The notes beneath the pieces are model-generated. The model saw nothing but the letters and a program-made list of their open reading frames with translations. It ran no database searches and had not been told where the DNA came from. Positions 44,627-55,055 of a DNA stretch of 64,000 bases are shown here, piece by piece. Position numbers and translations under genes: made by a program. This DNA comes from Burkholderiales bacterium (lineage in GTDB: Bacteria; Pseudomonadota; Gammaproteobacteria; Burkholderiales; Burkholderiaceae_C), in assembly GCA_017307865.1 (NCBI GenBank), contig JAFKGE010000036.1:1-64000 (forward strand), read 5' to 3'. Position 1 is the first letter of the stretch; each line of letters starts with the position of its first letter.

Positions 44627-45447
44627 AGCCGCCGGTGCTCCAGGGCCGGCAGCTGCCGGCGGCGCGCTTGCAGCGCCGCGGCGTCCAGCTCGGCCAGCAC
44701 CACGCCCGCGCCCTCGGGCCGCTGCGCCAGCACCTGGCCCCAGGCATCGACCACCATCGAGTGGCCCCAGGTGCGCCGGCCGTTCTCATGCACGCCGCCC
44801 TGCGCGGCGGCGATCACGCCGCTGAGGTTTTCGACCGCGCGCGCGCGCAGCAGCAGCTCCCAGTGCGCCTGGCCGGTGACGTAGGTAAAGGCGCTGGGCA
44901 CCAGCAGCAGGTCGGCGCCCTGCGCCGCGTAGGCGCGGTACAGCTCGGGAAAGCGCAGGTCGTAGCACACCGACAGGCCGACGCGCCAGCTGTGGCCGTC
45001 GCGCGCGGGCAGCTCGAACAGGACCGGCCGGCTGCCGGCGGCCAGCACGGCGGCCTCGTCGTATTGGCGCTCGCCGTCGTTGAAGCGAAACAGGTGCATC
45101 TTGTCGTAGTGCGCCACGCGCTCGCCCGTCGGCGCAAATACCAACGAGGCATTGCGCACCCGATGCTCATCGCGCGGCGCGCGCGACAGCGGCAGCGTGC
45201 CGCCGACGATCCACAGCCCCAGCTCGCGCGCCGTGGCGGCCAGCCAGGACTGGATGGGGCCCTCGCCCAGCGGCTCCTGCAGCGCCAGCTTGTCGGTGTC
45301 GCGCCGGCCCATGACGCAAAAATATTCGGGCAGCACCGCCAGCTCGGCGCCGGCGGCGGCGGCCTCGGCCAGCAGGGCGTGGGCGGCGCGCAGGTTGGGC
45401 TCGACCTGGGTGCCGGAAACCATCTGGATGGCGGCGACGTGCATCAT
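44623..45447 (-). CDS. Carbon-nitrogen hydrolase (Nit/omega-amidase type)
   Basis: A 274-residue cytoplasmic nitrilase-superfamily amidase. The Glu-Lys-Cys triad is visible: Glu41 in VLPEYF, Lys116 in YDKMHLF, Cys161 in [12 protein letters not shown]. The YDKMHLFRF and CYDLRFPE strings place it with Nit1/NIT2-like enzymes, which act on deaminated glutathione or 2-oxo-amides. The start ATGATG overlaps the yhdP stop; the kinase start overlaps its own stop, so yhdP, this gene and the kinase form a tightly coupled chain. Confidence 0.9.
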   Translation of the reverse strand: MMHVAAIQMVSGTQVEPNLRAAHALLAEAAAAGAELAVLPEYFCVMGRRDTDKLALQEPLGEGPIQSWLAATARELGLWIVGGTLPLSRAPRDEHRVRNASLVFAPTGERVAHYDKMHLFRFNDGERQYDEAAVLAAGSRPVLFELPARDGHSWRVGLSVCYDLRFPELYRAYAAQGADLLLVPSAFTYVTGQAHWELLLRARAVENLSGVIAAAQGGVHENGRRTWGHSMVVDAWGQVLAQRPEGAGVVLAELDAAALQARRRQLPALEHRRL

Positions 45448-48400
45448 TTCTCCTTCGGTGCGGGGCTCGCGGCGGCAGCAGCGGAGGCGGCCGCCGCCGC
45501 CGCATCGGCCGACAGCTTGACCGGCACCACCTCCGGATTGTCCCAGCTGCCGGTGATTTCGAACTCGCGCGTGGCCGCCTGCGCCAGCGGCTGCTTGAGC
45601 ACCAGCTGCGCGACGAACGCCCCCAGCCCGATGGCGGGGTTGATCAGCGCCGTGGCCAGCGCGGCGGTGCCGGCGTCGATCTCGGGCACCACCAGCACGC
45701 GCAGCTTCTGCGTCTCGGCATCCAGGTTCACCTGGCCGTCCATCAGCACGGCGGCGTTCACGCCCTTCATCTGCAGGTTGCTGGTGTGCGCCACGCCATG
45801 CGCGATCTGGGCGTCGCCGCGCACGAAGTCGAACGCGAAGCCGCTGCTGAACACGTCGCGAAAGTCCAGCGTCAGGCGGCGCGGCAGCGCCTGCAGGCTG
45901 AGCACGCCCAGCAGCTTGGCCAGGCCCGGGTCGGCCTTGAGGAACTGGCCGGCGCCGATGTCCAGGTGCAACTTGCCGTCCATGCTGGGGTAGTGCGGCG
46001 AGTAGGGCGAGCCGACCCAGCCCAGCTCGCCGTCGATGCGCCCCTGCCCGCCGCGCAGCACGCCGGCCATGCCGAAGCGCGCCAGCAGGGCGCCGGCGTC
46101 GCGCACGTCCAGCTTGAAGTCCAGCGCCGTGCGCCGCTGGTCGGCCGCGCTGCGCACCGAGCGCGCGCCCGGCGGCAGCGCCGGCGCGCCCGGCTGCGTG
46201 GCCCAGCGGCCGGAGGCGCTCAGGCTGGCTTCGGGCACGGTCAGCGCCAGCCACGTCAGCTGCCAGTCCTGCAGCGCCTCGGCGTCGGGCGCGGCGCGCG
46301 CCTGGTCGGCGTCCAGGTTGACGGCCTGCACCTCCAGCCGGCCCAGCTTGTGGCCGTGCAGCTCGAACTCGTCGACCACCACGTCCAGCGCCGGGATGCG
46401 GCTGGGCGGCTGCTCCAGCGCGTTGGCGTCGGCCGCGTCGCCGGCGGCCAGGTTCAGGCGCGACAGGCGCGCGCGCACGGCGCCGGGCTGGCCGTGGGCG
46501 CCCTCGGTGTACTCCAGGCGCCCGGCCAGCTCGCGTGCCTGCACCTGGGCCTGCCAATGCTCGCCGCTGCGCGTGGCGACGGCGTGCAGCTCGTGCAGCT
46601 TGCGGCGGTCCACCTGCAGCACGCCGACGTCGAAGGTCCATTGCTCGGGCAGCAGGCCGGCGCCGCCCGAGGCGAGCGCCGTGTCGGTCGGCACTGTGGG
46701 CGCCGAAGCGTCGGTGGCTGGCGCCGCGCCGCTTCTGGACGGCGCTGCGGTCAGGCGATCGACCGCGCGCTGCCAGGCATCGACGTCGATCTCGGGCCAG
46801 CGCACGCTGGCGTGCACGCCGGTGGCGGGCAGCGCCAGCGGCTGGGCCGTGGCCTGGCCCAGCGCCACCGCGCCGCGCGGGGGCGCGCCCGCGCCCTGCT
46901 GCAGTTCCAGCGCCAGGCGATCGGCCAGCTGCACCTGCAGGCGCTCGCGCGCACCGCTGCCCGGGCCGCCGGGCGGCGCCAGCTCCACGTGCAGCGGCCA
47001 GGCGGCGTCGGCCGGCTTGTCCAGCGGCGCCGGCCAGTCCAGCGCCAGGCCGCGCAGCGCGCTGCGCACGTCCAGTCGCATGGCCTGGCCTTGAAAGCCG
47101 AGCTCCAGCTGATAGTCGGCGCTGCCGCTGGCCTGGCGTGCCAGCGCGGCCACGGCGCTCCAGGCCGGCCCCCATTCACCCGCCTGGCGCAAGCCCTCGG
47201 CGCTGGCCTGGCCGCTGGCCTGGATCTGCACCCGGGACGCATCCGCCGCCGTGCCGCCGCTCACCTGCACCGACCCGCCCAGCGCGCGCGCCTGGGCGCC
47301 TTCGATGGCGAAACCGGCTTCGGAAAAGCTCACCGCGCCGCTGGCCTGCTCCAGCGGCGGCGCGGCGGCGGCCAGGCGCAGCGTGTTGCCGGCCAGCCGC
47401 ACACGCCCCTGCACCTTGGCCTGCTCCAGCTGGTGCACCGGCAGGTCGAGCTTCAGATCCAGCGCCGCGTCCCCACTGGCGCTGGCGCCGTCCAGCGCGT
47501 GATGCGTGAACTCGGCCACCGGCGAATCGCGCACGATGGCCAGCGCCGCCGCCAGCGGCCCGCTGCCCGTGGCCTGCACCTGCACCCGCGGCTGCTTGAA
47601 GTCGGGCACGCCGGCCTCGATGCCGGACCAGCGCCAGCCGGCGTGGCCCTGTACCTGAGCGGCGCCGGCGTGCACCTGCATGCCGGCGCGCTCGAACACC
47701 AGCTCGCCTTTCAGCGCCTCCAACGCGGGCCAGGGCGCCTGGCCCTTGGGCTGCAGGCCCGGCGGCACGTAGGCCAGCAGCACGCCGCTCACCGGCGCGG
47801 CGATGCGGAAGGTGCCCACCTCGCCCGGCAGGTTGTAGGGCAGCTCGTGCAGCCGGCCCTGCACGCGCACCGTCACGTCGCGGCCATCGCCCTTGCGCAC
47901 GGCGTCGCGCACATAGTGGCGCGCGGGCGCCGGGATGCTGAGCGGCAGATAGCGGTACACGCGCGCGCCGTTGGCACGGCTGAAGCCCCCTTGCAAATCG
48001 AGCACGCCCGGAAAGCGCGCGCCGCTGCCATCGGCGTTGTCACCACTGTGCCAGCGCGCCGAAAAGCGGCCGGCGGCATCGGCGTTGGCCAGCGTCAGCT
48101 CGTCGACCTGCACCTCGATGCGCTCGCCCTGCACGCGCCACTGGGCCTGCGTCTTGAGCGCGTCCAGCGGGATGCGCGGCTCTTCGAACACGCCCGGAAA
48201 ACTGAGCGCGCCGTTCGCAATCGTCACGCTGGCATGGCCGCCGGCCGGCCCGGCATCCAGCTGCAGCGCCGCGCCCTCCACGCCCGGAACGCCGGGGCGC
48301 GCATGGCCCTTGGCGTCGGGCGCGCGCTCCTGTGCGTCGACCCGCAGGCCCGTGGCCCGGGCCTGCAGCCGCCAGTCGCTGGGCGCCTGCAGCGGGCCGT

Positions 48401-49589
48401 CCCAGCGCGCGTCGACGCGCTCGATCAGGCCGGCCACCGGCTGCCGCTGCAGGCGCTCGCCCCACGCGGGCGGCAGCGGCAGGCTGGCGGCCAGCCGCGC
48501 CAGTGTGGCCAGGTCGAGCCGGTCGGCCTGCAGCGTGCCGCCGGCCGCGCGGTGGCTGAGACTCAGGTTGCCGCCCGGCCAGGCCGTGCCGTCGGGCAGG
48601 GTGAAGCGCAGCGCCTGCGTCGAGGCCTGAAAGCCATCGGCCTGCCGGCGCCAGACCAGGCGCGTGCTCAGGTCGGCGAAGGCCAGCGGCGCCAGCCGCG
48701 GCGCCAGCGTGGCGGCGGCGCCCTGCAGCGCCACGTCGGCGCGCGCGTCCACCGGCGCGCCGCGGCGCACGTCCAGCCACAGGCGCAGGGCGGCGGCGCC
48801 GTGCAGCCCGCCCACGCCCTGCGCCTGCAGCCACGGTGCCAGCGGGCTCGCGGCGGCGGCCTGCACGCCGGGCAGGCTGGCGTACAACTGGCCGTCCCAG
48901 CTTTGCCAGCGCCCGGCGTGGCGCTCCAGCAGGGCCTGACGGAACTGGCCGATCAGCGTGAAGCGCTCGCCCCAGGCGGGCGGCGGCGTGGCGTCCACGC
49001 GCCACTGGTGGCGGCGCAGGCCGTTGCGCAGCACGGCGTCGATGCGCTCGAAGGCCGCCGGCGGCGCGCCCTGCTGCGCGTCGGTCCAGCTCAGGCGCGC
49101 GTTGCGCAGCACGATTTCTTCCTGCGCGAACAGCCAGTCGGCGGCGCGCGTGTCGCCCGTTGTGGGCGCGCTCAGGTCCAGCCCGCCCAGCCACCAGCGG
49201 CCCTGCGCGTCGCGCGCCAGCGCCAGCTCGGCGTCGTCGATCACCAGCTGCTCCACGCCGCCGCGCAGCAGCGAGGCGACCGAGAACACCACCAGCGCGC
49301 GCGGCACCTGCAGGCCAGGCTGGCCGTCGGGGCCAGGCACGCGCAGATCGCGCACCGCCACCTGGGGCACCAGGCCGTTGGCTTCGACCGTGAGTGTGCC
49401 GATCGTCACGGAAGTGCCCAGCGCCTGCGTGGCCGCCGCCTGCAGGCGCGGACGAAAAACGTCGATTCGCGGCACAATGAACCAATGCAGTGCCGACCAG
49501 GCCAGCACGATGAGCAGCAGCAAGGCGCCCACGATGCGCACGGCCCAACGCACGGCAACGGCAAGAACGCGGATCGGAAAGGGACTCAA
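45444..49589 (-). CDS. yhdP: YhdP family AsmA-like lipid transport protein
   Basis: A 1381-residue inner-membrane-anchored protein. One membrane segment near the N-terminus (VGALLLLIVLAWSALHWF) is followed by a very long beta-rich periplasmic part ending in an AsmA-like C-terminal domain (ADPGLAKLLGVLSLQALPRRL, AVLMDGQVNLDAETQ). In E. coli, YhdP works with TamB and YdbH to carry phospholipids to the outer membrane. The TTG at 49589 is the likely start as no ATG or GTG lies upstream in frame; it lacks a clear ribosome site, so the true start is uncertain. glnE is divergent. Confidence 0.88.
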   Translation of the reverse strand: MSPFPIRVLAVAVRWAVRIVGALLLLIVLAWSALHWFIVPRIDVFRPRLQAAATQALGTSVTIGTLTVEANGLVPQVAVRDLRVPGPDGQPGLQVPRALVVFSVASLLRGGVEQLVIDDAELALARDAQGRWWLGGLDLSAPTTGDTRAADWLFAQEEIVLRNARLSWTDAQQGAPPAAFERIDAVLRNGLRRHQWRVDATPPPAWGERFTLIGQFRQALLERHAGRWQSWDGQLYASLPGVQAAAASPLAPWLQAQGVGGLHGAAALRLWLDVRRGAPVDARADVALQGAAATLAPRLAPLAFADLSTRLVWRRQADGFQASTQALRFTLPDGTAWPGGNLSLSHRAAGGTLQADRLDLATLARLAASLPLPPAWGERLQRQPVAGLIERVDARWDGPLQAPSDWRLQARATGLRVDAQERAPDAKGHARPGVPGVEGAALQLDAGPAGGHASVTIANGALSFPGVFEEPRIPLDALKTQAQWRVQGERIEVQVDELTLANADAAGRFSARWHSGDNADGSGARFPGVLDLQGGFSRANGARVYRYLPLSIPAPARHYVRDAVRKGDGRDVTVRVQGRLHELPYNLPGEVGTFRIAAPVSGVLLAYVPPGLQPKGQAPWPALEALKGELVFERAGMQVHAGAAQVQGHAGWRWSGIEAGVPDFKQPRVQVQATGSGPLAAALAIVRDSPVAEFTHHALDGASASGDAALDLKLDLPVHQLEQAKVQGRVRLAGNTLRLAAAAPPLEQASGAVSFSEAGFAIEGAQARALGGSVQVSGGTAADASRVQIQASGQASAEGLRQAGEWGPAWSAVAALARQASGSADYQLELGFQGQAMRLDVRSALRGLALDWPAPLDKPADAAWPLHVELAPPGGPGSGARERLQVQLADRLALELQQGAGAPPRGAVALGQATAQPLALPATGVHASVRWPEIDVDAWQRAVDRLTAAPSRSGAAPATDASAPTVPTDTALASGGAGLLPEQWTFDVGVLQVDRRKLHELHAVATRSGEHWQAQVQARELAGRLEYTEGAHGQPGAVRARLSRLNLAAGDAADANALEQPPSRIPALDVVVDEFELHGHKLGRLEVQAVNLDADQARAAPDAEALQDWQLTWLALTVPEASLSASGRWATQPGAPALPPGARSVRSAADQRRTALDFKLDVRDAGALLARFGMAGVLRGGQGRIDGELGWVGSPYSPHYPSMDGKLHLDIGAGQFLKADPGLAKLLGVLSLQALPRRLTLDFRDVFSSGFAFDFVRGDAQIAHGVAHTSNLQMKGVNAAVLMDGQVNLDAETQKLRVLVVPEIDAGTAALATALINPAIGLGAFVAQLVLKQPLAQAATREFEITGSWDNPEVVPVKLSADAAAAAASAAAAASPAPKEK

Positions 49590-49645
49590 GAGCGTGCGCG
49601 TGAAGCAGTCGATGAAAGCCGACCGGCGGCAGGGGGAAAGAAATT

Positions 49646-52462
49646 ATGACCCGCGATGAAGCGCCGGGTTCGGTGCTGACACCCGATTCGCCCCACTTGG
49701 CAGGGGCCATGCACTCACGCCTGGTGCAGCGCCTGCGCCGCCGCTACGCCGACGAATTGCCCCTGCTGCCGCCCGGCACGCCCGATGCGGCCGCCATGGC
49801 CGCCACCTTGCAGCGCCTGCGCGCGCACGGCCACGCCACCGGCGCGGCGCTGCGCATCCTGCGCCAGCTGGTGATGGAGCGCCTGGTGGTGCTGGACTGC
49901 GAACAGGGCGCGCCGCTGGCCACCGTCACCGGCGTGGTCACCGCGCTGGCCGAGCTGGCGCTGGACGTGGCCTGCACCGAAGCCTTCGAGCAGCTCGACG
50001 CGCGCCACGGCGCGCCCCGGACGGCGGCCGGCGAGCGCGCCCAGCTGTGGGTGGTGGGCATGGGCAAGCTGGGCGCGCGCGAGCTCAACGTCTCCAGCGA
50101 CGTCGATTTGATCTACATCTACGACGCCGACGGCGAAACCGCCGGCCGCACGGGTGACGCCGAGGGCGCCGGCCGCATCTCGGTGCAGGAATACTTCACC
50201 CGCGCGGTGCGCCTGATCAGCACCCTGATCGGCGACGTCACCGAGCACGGCTTCGTGTTTCGCGTCGACCTGGCGCTGCGGCCCAACGGCAACTCGGGCG
50301 CGCCGGCCAGCTCGCTGGCCGCGCTGGCCGAATACATGCGCGTGCAGGGGCGCGAGTGGGAGCGCTTTGCCTGGCTCAAGAGCCGCGTGGTGGCGCCGCG
50401 CGCCGTGCTGGCCGGCGGGCCGGTGCTGGCGCTGCGCTCGGTGGTGCAGCCCTTCGTGTTTCGCCAGTACCTGGACTACAGCGTGTTCGACGCCCTGCGC
50501 GAACTGCACCGCCAGGTGCGCGAGCACGCCAACAAGCGCAGCGCCGGGCGCCCGGCGCGCGCCAGCGACGTCAAGCTCTCGCGCGGCGGCATCCGCGAGA
50601 TCGAGTTCATCGTGCAGTTGCTGCAGGTGGTGCGCGGCGGCCAGTACCCCGAGCTGCGCACGCGCCCGACGCTGGACGCGCTGGAGCGCATCGCCCGCGC
50701 CGGCCTGATGCCCGCCGAGGCCACCCAGGCGCTGGCGCGCGCCTATATTTTTCTGCGCCGGGTCGAGCACCGCATCCAGTACCTGGACGACCAGCAGACG
50801 CACCTGCTGCCCACCCACGACGACGACCTGCTGTGGCTGGCGCGCACCATGGGTTACCCCGACCTGTGCGCCTTCCTGGGCGAGTTCGACACCCACCGCG
50901 AGACGGTGGCCGAGCAGTTCGACCAGCTGCTGGGCGGGCCCGAGCCCTGCAAAGCCTGCAACAGGCTCAAGCCCGCCCCCGCCGGCCAGGCCGCGCCCGA
51001 CGAGGGCGCCGACCTGGCCCGCCTGCCCGCGCTGACCGAGCACGCCGCCGTGCGCGCCGAGCTGCAGCGCTGGTGCGCCCTGCCGCACGTGCAGGGCCTG
51101 CGCGAAGACGCGCGCCAGCGCCTGCTGCGCGTGATGGGGCTCACGCTGCAATGGCTGAACGCCGGCCGCGTGAGCGACACCGCCGTGCTGCGCTTTCTCG
51201 AATGGGTGGACGCGCTGCGGCGGCGCCAGAACTACCTGGCCCTGCTGCTGGAGCGCCCCGCCGCGCACGAGCGCCTGCTGCGCCTGCTGGGCACCGCGCG
51301 CTGGCCGGCGCGCTACCTGATGCGCCATCCCGGCGTGATCGACGAGCTGGCCAACCCCGAGCTGCTGGCCGGCCGCTTCGACGCCGCCACGCTGGAGCGC
51401 GAGCTGCACGAGCGCCGCAGCGCCCTGGCGCGCGGCGGCGAGGACGACGAGGAAAACCTGCTGGCCCTGCTGCGCCGCGCCCACCACGCCGAGGTGTTCC
51501 GCACCCTGGTGCGCGACGTCGAGCGCAGCATCACCGTCGAGCAGGTGGCCGACGACCTGTCGGCGCTGGCCGACGCCATCCTGCGCGTCAGCCTGCGCTG
51601 GTGCTGGCCGCTGGTGCGCCACCACCACCGCGCCACGCCGCAGCTGGGCGTCATCGGTTACGGCAAGCTGGGCGGCAAGGAGCTGGGCTACGGCAGCGAC
51701 CTGGACCTGGTCTTCGTCTACGACGACGAGCACGAGCAGGCGGCCGAAATCTACGCCGCGCTGGTGCGCAAGCTGATCACCTGGCTGACGCTGAAAACCG
51801 GCGACGGCGACCTGTACGAGATCGACACCGCCCTGCGCCCCAACGGCGGCTCGGGCCTGCTGGTGACCTCCTTCGGCGCCTACGCCGACTACCAGCAGCA
51901 GCGCGGCAGCAACACCGCCTGGACCTGGGAGCACCAGGCCATGACCCGGGCAAGAATGGTGCCCCCCGAATTGCACAGCGACAACCCGGCGGCCCCTTCA
52001 CCCATGGAGCAGCGCTTCAACGCCATCCGCCACGCCGTCATCACCGCGCCGCGCGACCATGCGGCGCTGCGCACCGAGATCGTGGCCATGCGCGAGCGCA
52101 TGCGCGGCGCGCACCCGGTGCCGGCCGGGCAGTTCGACGTCAAGCACAGCCCCGGCGGCATGATCGACGCCGAGTTCGCCACCCAGTACCTGGTGCTGGC
52201 CCACGCCGGCGAACACCCCGAGCTGGAGCCCAACCTGGGCAACATCGCCCTGCTGGCGCGCGCCGAGGCCGCCGGCCTGCTGCCCGCCGGCGTGGGCCAG
52301 GCCAGTGCCGACGCCTACCGCAGCCTGCGCCACGTGCAGCACCTGGCGCGGCTGGACGAGCAGCCCACCCAGGTGCCGCCCGAACCCCTGGCCAGCGAGC
52401 GCGCGGCCATCGGCGCGCTGTGGCAGGCGGTGTTCGGCGCGGCGGCCGGCACGCTGGCCTGA
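49646..52462 (+). CDS. glnE: Glutamine synthetase adenylyltransferase/deadenylase
   Basis: A 938-residue bifunctional enzyme that adenylylates and deadenylylates glutamine synthetase under PII control. Two nucleotidyltransferase domains are evident: GMGKLGARELNVSSDVDLIY in the N-half (deadenylylase) and GYGKLGGKELGYGSDLDLVF in the C-half (adenylylase), each followed by a helical regulatory region. The ATG follows a purine-rich GGGGGAAAG stretch. It is divergent from yhdP, a common betaproteobacterial arrangement. Confidence 0.95.
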   Translation: MTRDEAPGSVLTPDSPHLAGAMHSRLVQRLRRRYADELPLLPPGTPDAAAMAATLQRLRAHGHATGAALRILRQLVMERLVVLDCEQGAPLATVTGVVTALAELALDVACTEAFEQLDARHGAPRTAAGERAQLWVVGMGKLGARELNVSSDVDLIYIYDADGETAGRTGDAEGAGRISVQEYFTRAVRLISTLIGDVTEHGFVFRVDLALRPNGNSGAPASSLAALAEYMRVQGREWERFAWLKSRVVAPRAVLAGGPVLALRSVVQPFVFRQYLDYSVFDALRELHRQVREHANKRSAGRPARASDVKLSRGGIREIEFIVQLLQVVRGGQYPELRTRPTLDALERIARAGLMPAEATQALARAYIFLRRVEHRIQYLDDQQTHLLPTHDDDLLWLARTMGYPDLCAFLGEFDTHRETVAEQFDQLLGGPEPCKACNRLKPAPAGQAAPDEGADLARLPALTEHAAVRAELQRWCALPHVQGLREDARQRLLRVMGLTLQWLNAGRVSDTAVLRFLEWVDALRRRQNYLALLLERPAAHERLLRLLGTARWPARYLMRHPGVIDELANPELLAGRFDAATLERELHERRSALARGGEDDEENLLALLRRAHHAEVFRTLVRDVERSITVEQVADDLSALADAILRVSLRWCWPLVRHHHRATPQLGVIGYGKLGGKELGYGSDLDLVFVYDDEHEQAAEIYAALVRKLITWLTLKTGDGDLYEIDTALRPNGGSGLLVTSFGAYADYQQQRGSNTAWTWEHQAMTRARMVPPELHSDNPAAPSPMEQRFNAIRHAVITAPRDHAALRTEIVAMRERMRGAHPVPAGQFDVKHSPGGMIDAEFATQYLVLAHAGEHPELEPNLGNIALLARAEAAGLLPAGVGQASADAYRSLRHVQHLARLDEQPTQVPPEPLASERAAIGALWQAVFGAAAGTLA

Positions 52463-52523
52463 ATGCTACTATTTACATAGCTGTCCGCGCTTGATGGGCA
52501 AGCACCGGAACCACTTTTTATTC
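52462..52523 (-). repeat. Family-1 repeat, copy H
   Basis: The complement reads GCCCATCAAGCGCGGACAGC with the 3' mini-stem GCTATG...AGTAGC. It starts at the last base of glnE and fills most of the gap to the convergent pepP stop. Confidence 0.85.
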
Positions 52524-52545
52524 AAAACCCTGGGGCGCGCCCGCC

Positions 52546-53949
52546 TCACCCACGCATCAGCGCCTCGATCTCGTCGGGTGCCACCGGCACGCCGCGCGAG
52601 ATCAGCTCGCAGCCGGTCTCGGTCACCACGGCGTCGTCCTCGATGCGGATGCCGAGGTTCCAGAACGCCTGCGGCACGCCCTCGCCGGGGCGCACGTACA
52701 GGCCGGGCTCCAGCGTCAGCACCATGCCGGCGCGCAGGATGCGGCTGGGCCGGTCCTTGATGACTTCGCCCGACAGCGGGTCGGTGCGCTCGCTCACCTG
52801 GCCCAGCTCGCTGGGCTCCACGTAGCTGCCGCAGTCGTGCACGTCCAGCCCCAGCCAGTGGCTGGTGCGGTGCATGTAGAACGGAAAGTAGGCGCGCTGG
52901 GCGATCACGTCGGGCGCGCCGCCCACCTTGTCCGCGTCCAGCAGGCGCAGGTCCAGCAGGCCCTGGGCCAGCACCTTGACCGCCGCCTCGTGCGGGTCGT
53001 TGAAGCGCGCGCCCGGCCGCGTGGCGGCCGCCGCCGCGTCCTGGCTGGCCAGCACCAACTCGTACAGCGCGCGCTGCGGGCCGCTGAAGCGCCCGTTGGC
53101 CGGAAAGGTGCGCGTGATGTCGCTGGCGTAGCCGTGCAACTCGCAGGCGGCGTCGATCAGCACCAGCTCGCCGTCCCGGATGGGCGCGTTGCCGGCACGG
53201 TAGTGCAGCACGCAGGCGTTGGCGCCGGCGGCGACGATGCTGGTATAGGCCGGAAACTCCGAGCCGTGCTGGCGAAACTCGTGCAGCAGCTCGGCCTCCA
53301 GGTGGTATTCGCGCACGTCCTCGCCGGCGCGCAGCATGCGGCTGCTGCGCTGCATGGCGCGGATGTGGCCGCGCGCGCTGATGGCGCCGGCGCGGCGCAT
53401 CAGCGCCAGCTCGTGCGCGTCTTTGGTCAGGCGCATCTCGTCCAGCAGCGCGCAGGCGTCGCGCTGCGTCTCGGGCGTCAGCGCGCCATAGCGGGCGCGC
53501 GCGCGCACCTGTTGCAGCCAGCCGTCGACGCGCGACTCCAGCCCGGCGTGGGTGGCAAAGGGGTAGCAGACGGTGGCGCGGTTTTCCAGCAGTCGGGGCA
53601 GGCGCGCGTCCAGCTCGGTGACGGCAAAGGCCTCGTCCACGCCCAGCGCGGCGGGCGCCGCCTCGGGCCCCAGGCGGTAGCCGGTCCAGACCTCGCGCTC
53701 GGCGTCCTTGGGCTGGCAAAACAGGGTGCTGCGGCCGTCGGCCGCCAGCACCAGCCAGGCCTGCGGCTCCTCGAAGCCGGTCAGATACCAGAAGTAGCTG
53801 TCGGCGCGATAGGGAAAGTCGCTGTCGCGGTTGCGCTGCTGCTCGGGCGCGGTGGGGATGATGGCGATGGCGCCAGGGCCCATCTGCGCGTTCATTAGGG
53901 CGGCCAGGCGCGCACGGCGGGCGGCATGGGGAGATTCGGTGCGGTTCAT
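52546..53949 (-). CDS. pepP: Xaa-Pro aminopeptidase
   Basis: A 467-residue M24-family metallopeptidase that removes N-terminal residues before proline. The N-terminal creatinase-like domain has FPYRADSYFWYLTGF; the pita-bread catalytic domain carries five metal ligands in IDAACELHGYASDITRTF (two Asp), HRTSHWLGLDVHD (His), LTLEPGLY (Glu) and GIRIEDD (Glu). The start MNRTESPHAA is used; an ATG four codons upstream (53961) is possible. It is followed on the complementary strand by the glnE-side repeat. Confidence 0.93.
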   Translation of the reverse strand: MNRTESPHAARRARLAALMNAQMGPGAIAIIPTAPEQQRNRDSDFPYRADSYFWYLTGFEEPQAWLVLAADGRSTLFCQPKDAEREVWTGYRLGPEAAPAALGVDEAFAVTELDARLPRLLENRATVCYPFATHAGLESRVDGWLQQVRARARYGALTPETQRDACALLDEMRLTKDAHELALMRRAGAISARGHIRAMQRSSRMLRAGEDVREYHLEAELLHEFRQHGSEFPAYTSIVAAGANACVLHYRAGNAPIRDGELVLIDAACELHGYASDITRTFPANGRFSGPQRALYELVLASQDAAAAATRPGARFNDPHEAAVKVLAQGLLDLRLLDADKVGGAPDVIAQRAYFPFYMHRTSHWLGLDVHDCGSYVEPSELGQVSERTDPLSGEVIKDRPSRILRAGMVLTLEPGLYVRPGEGVPQAFWNLGIRIEDDAVVTETGCELISRGVPVAPDEIEALMRG

Positions 53950-53996
53950 GCCGCCAATCATGGCACGCAGTGGCGCGCGCTGCGTGGCGCGGCCCG

Positions 53997-55004
53997 TCAG
54001 GCCACCAGGGCCAGCGCGGGATTCAGGGTCTGGGACGGCAGGCAGCCAAACTGCGCGCGGTACTGCGCGCTGAAACGCCCCATGTGCACGAAGCCGTGGG
54101 CGAGGGCGACGTCGGTCACGCTCTGGCTTCGACCCTCGGCGGCGGCGCGCTGCAGGGTGGCGTGCGCCGCCTGCAGGCGCTGGCGGCGCGCATAGGCCAG
54201 CGGCGCCGGCTCGCCATGGCGCTTGAACACGCCCTCCAGCGTGCGCGGGCTGACGCAGGCCTGGCGCGCGATGTCGGCCAGCGACAGCGGCCGGTCCAGG
54301 TGGGCGTGGATGTAGTCCTTGGCGCGGCGCAGGCTGCGCGCCTCGATCGGCCCCGCTGGCGTGCGCTCGGCCTGCCCGGGCTCGCACAACCAACCGGCGA
54401 AGGCGGTCAGCAGAAAGCTCTCGATGGCCGCCCGGGCCGCCGGGTGCGCGCACCACTGCGTGCCGAAGCGATCGATGTTGCGACTCAAGTCCAGCACCGC
54501 TTGGCACCAGGCGGCCACCTCGGGCTCCTGGCGGCGGCGGGCGGGCAGCCCGGGCGGGCGCGGCTCGACGATGCCCAGCAACTCGTGCACGCGCTGACTG
54601 GGCGCCTGCAGCAGCAGCATGGTGCAGTCGGCGCTCCAGCGCATGCGGCTGCGCGTGCGCGGGCGCAGCACGCCGACGGTGGCGTCGTCCAGCTCCGCGT
54701 CCGCGCCCTCGCAGGACACGCGCGCGCGGCCAGCCAGCGGCAACTGCACCAGATAGAAGTCGCCCCGCTCGCCGGGGTCGATCAGCACCTCGGCGCCGTA
54801 ATGCAGCACGTTCAGCGAGGCCTGGCCCAGCACCACGCGGTTGTGCCGCAGGTCCAGATCGCACGAACCGCCGGGCAGCTCCAGCCGGTGCGGCGAAAAC
54901 ACGTGGCCCACACGCTGGCACGCCTCCTCGGCCGAACGCGAGCGGATCAGCGGAAAGGCGTCCAGCAGGGCAGCGCCAGTAGCCGGCGACTGAGGTGCGA
55001 TCAA
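53997..55004 (-). CDS. AraC-family regulator
   Basis: A 335-residue regulator with an N-terminal cupin-like ligand domain (LELPGGSCDLDLRHNRVVLG) and a C-terminal AraC pair of helix-turn-helices (LSLADIARQACVSPRTLEGVF and VTDVALAHGFVHMGRFSAQYR). The start is TTG at 55004 with GGAAG nine bases upstream; no better codon is available. It is divergent from the cyclase-IorA-IorB genes across 272 bases and is their likely regulator. Confidence 0.87.
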   Translation of the reverse strand: MIAPQSPATGAALLDAFPLIRSRSAEEACQRVGHVFSPHRLELPGGSCDLDLRHNRVVLGQASLNVLHYGAEVLIDPGERGDFYLVQLPLAGRARVSCEGADAELDDATVGVLRPRTRSRMRWSADCTMLLLQAPSQRVHELLGIVEPRPPGLPARRRQEPEVAAWCQAVLDLSRNIDRFGTQWCAHPAARAAIESFLLTAFAGWLCEPGQAERTPAGPIEARSLRRAKDYIHAHLDRPLSLADIARQACVSPRTLEGVFKRHGEPAPLAYARRQRLQAAHATLQRAAAEGRSQSVTDVALAHGFVHMGRFSAQYRAQFGCLPSQTLNPALALVA

Positions 55005-55055
55005 GTGAAGTGACTTCCGGGTATTTGCTTTAGGTTTAAAGTATCTACGCTCCGA

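Noticed and set aside
49715-51976. Long minus-strand open frame opposite glnE
   Set aside because: glnE has two intact catalytic domains on the plus strand; the opposite frame is composition-driven only.
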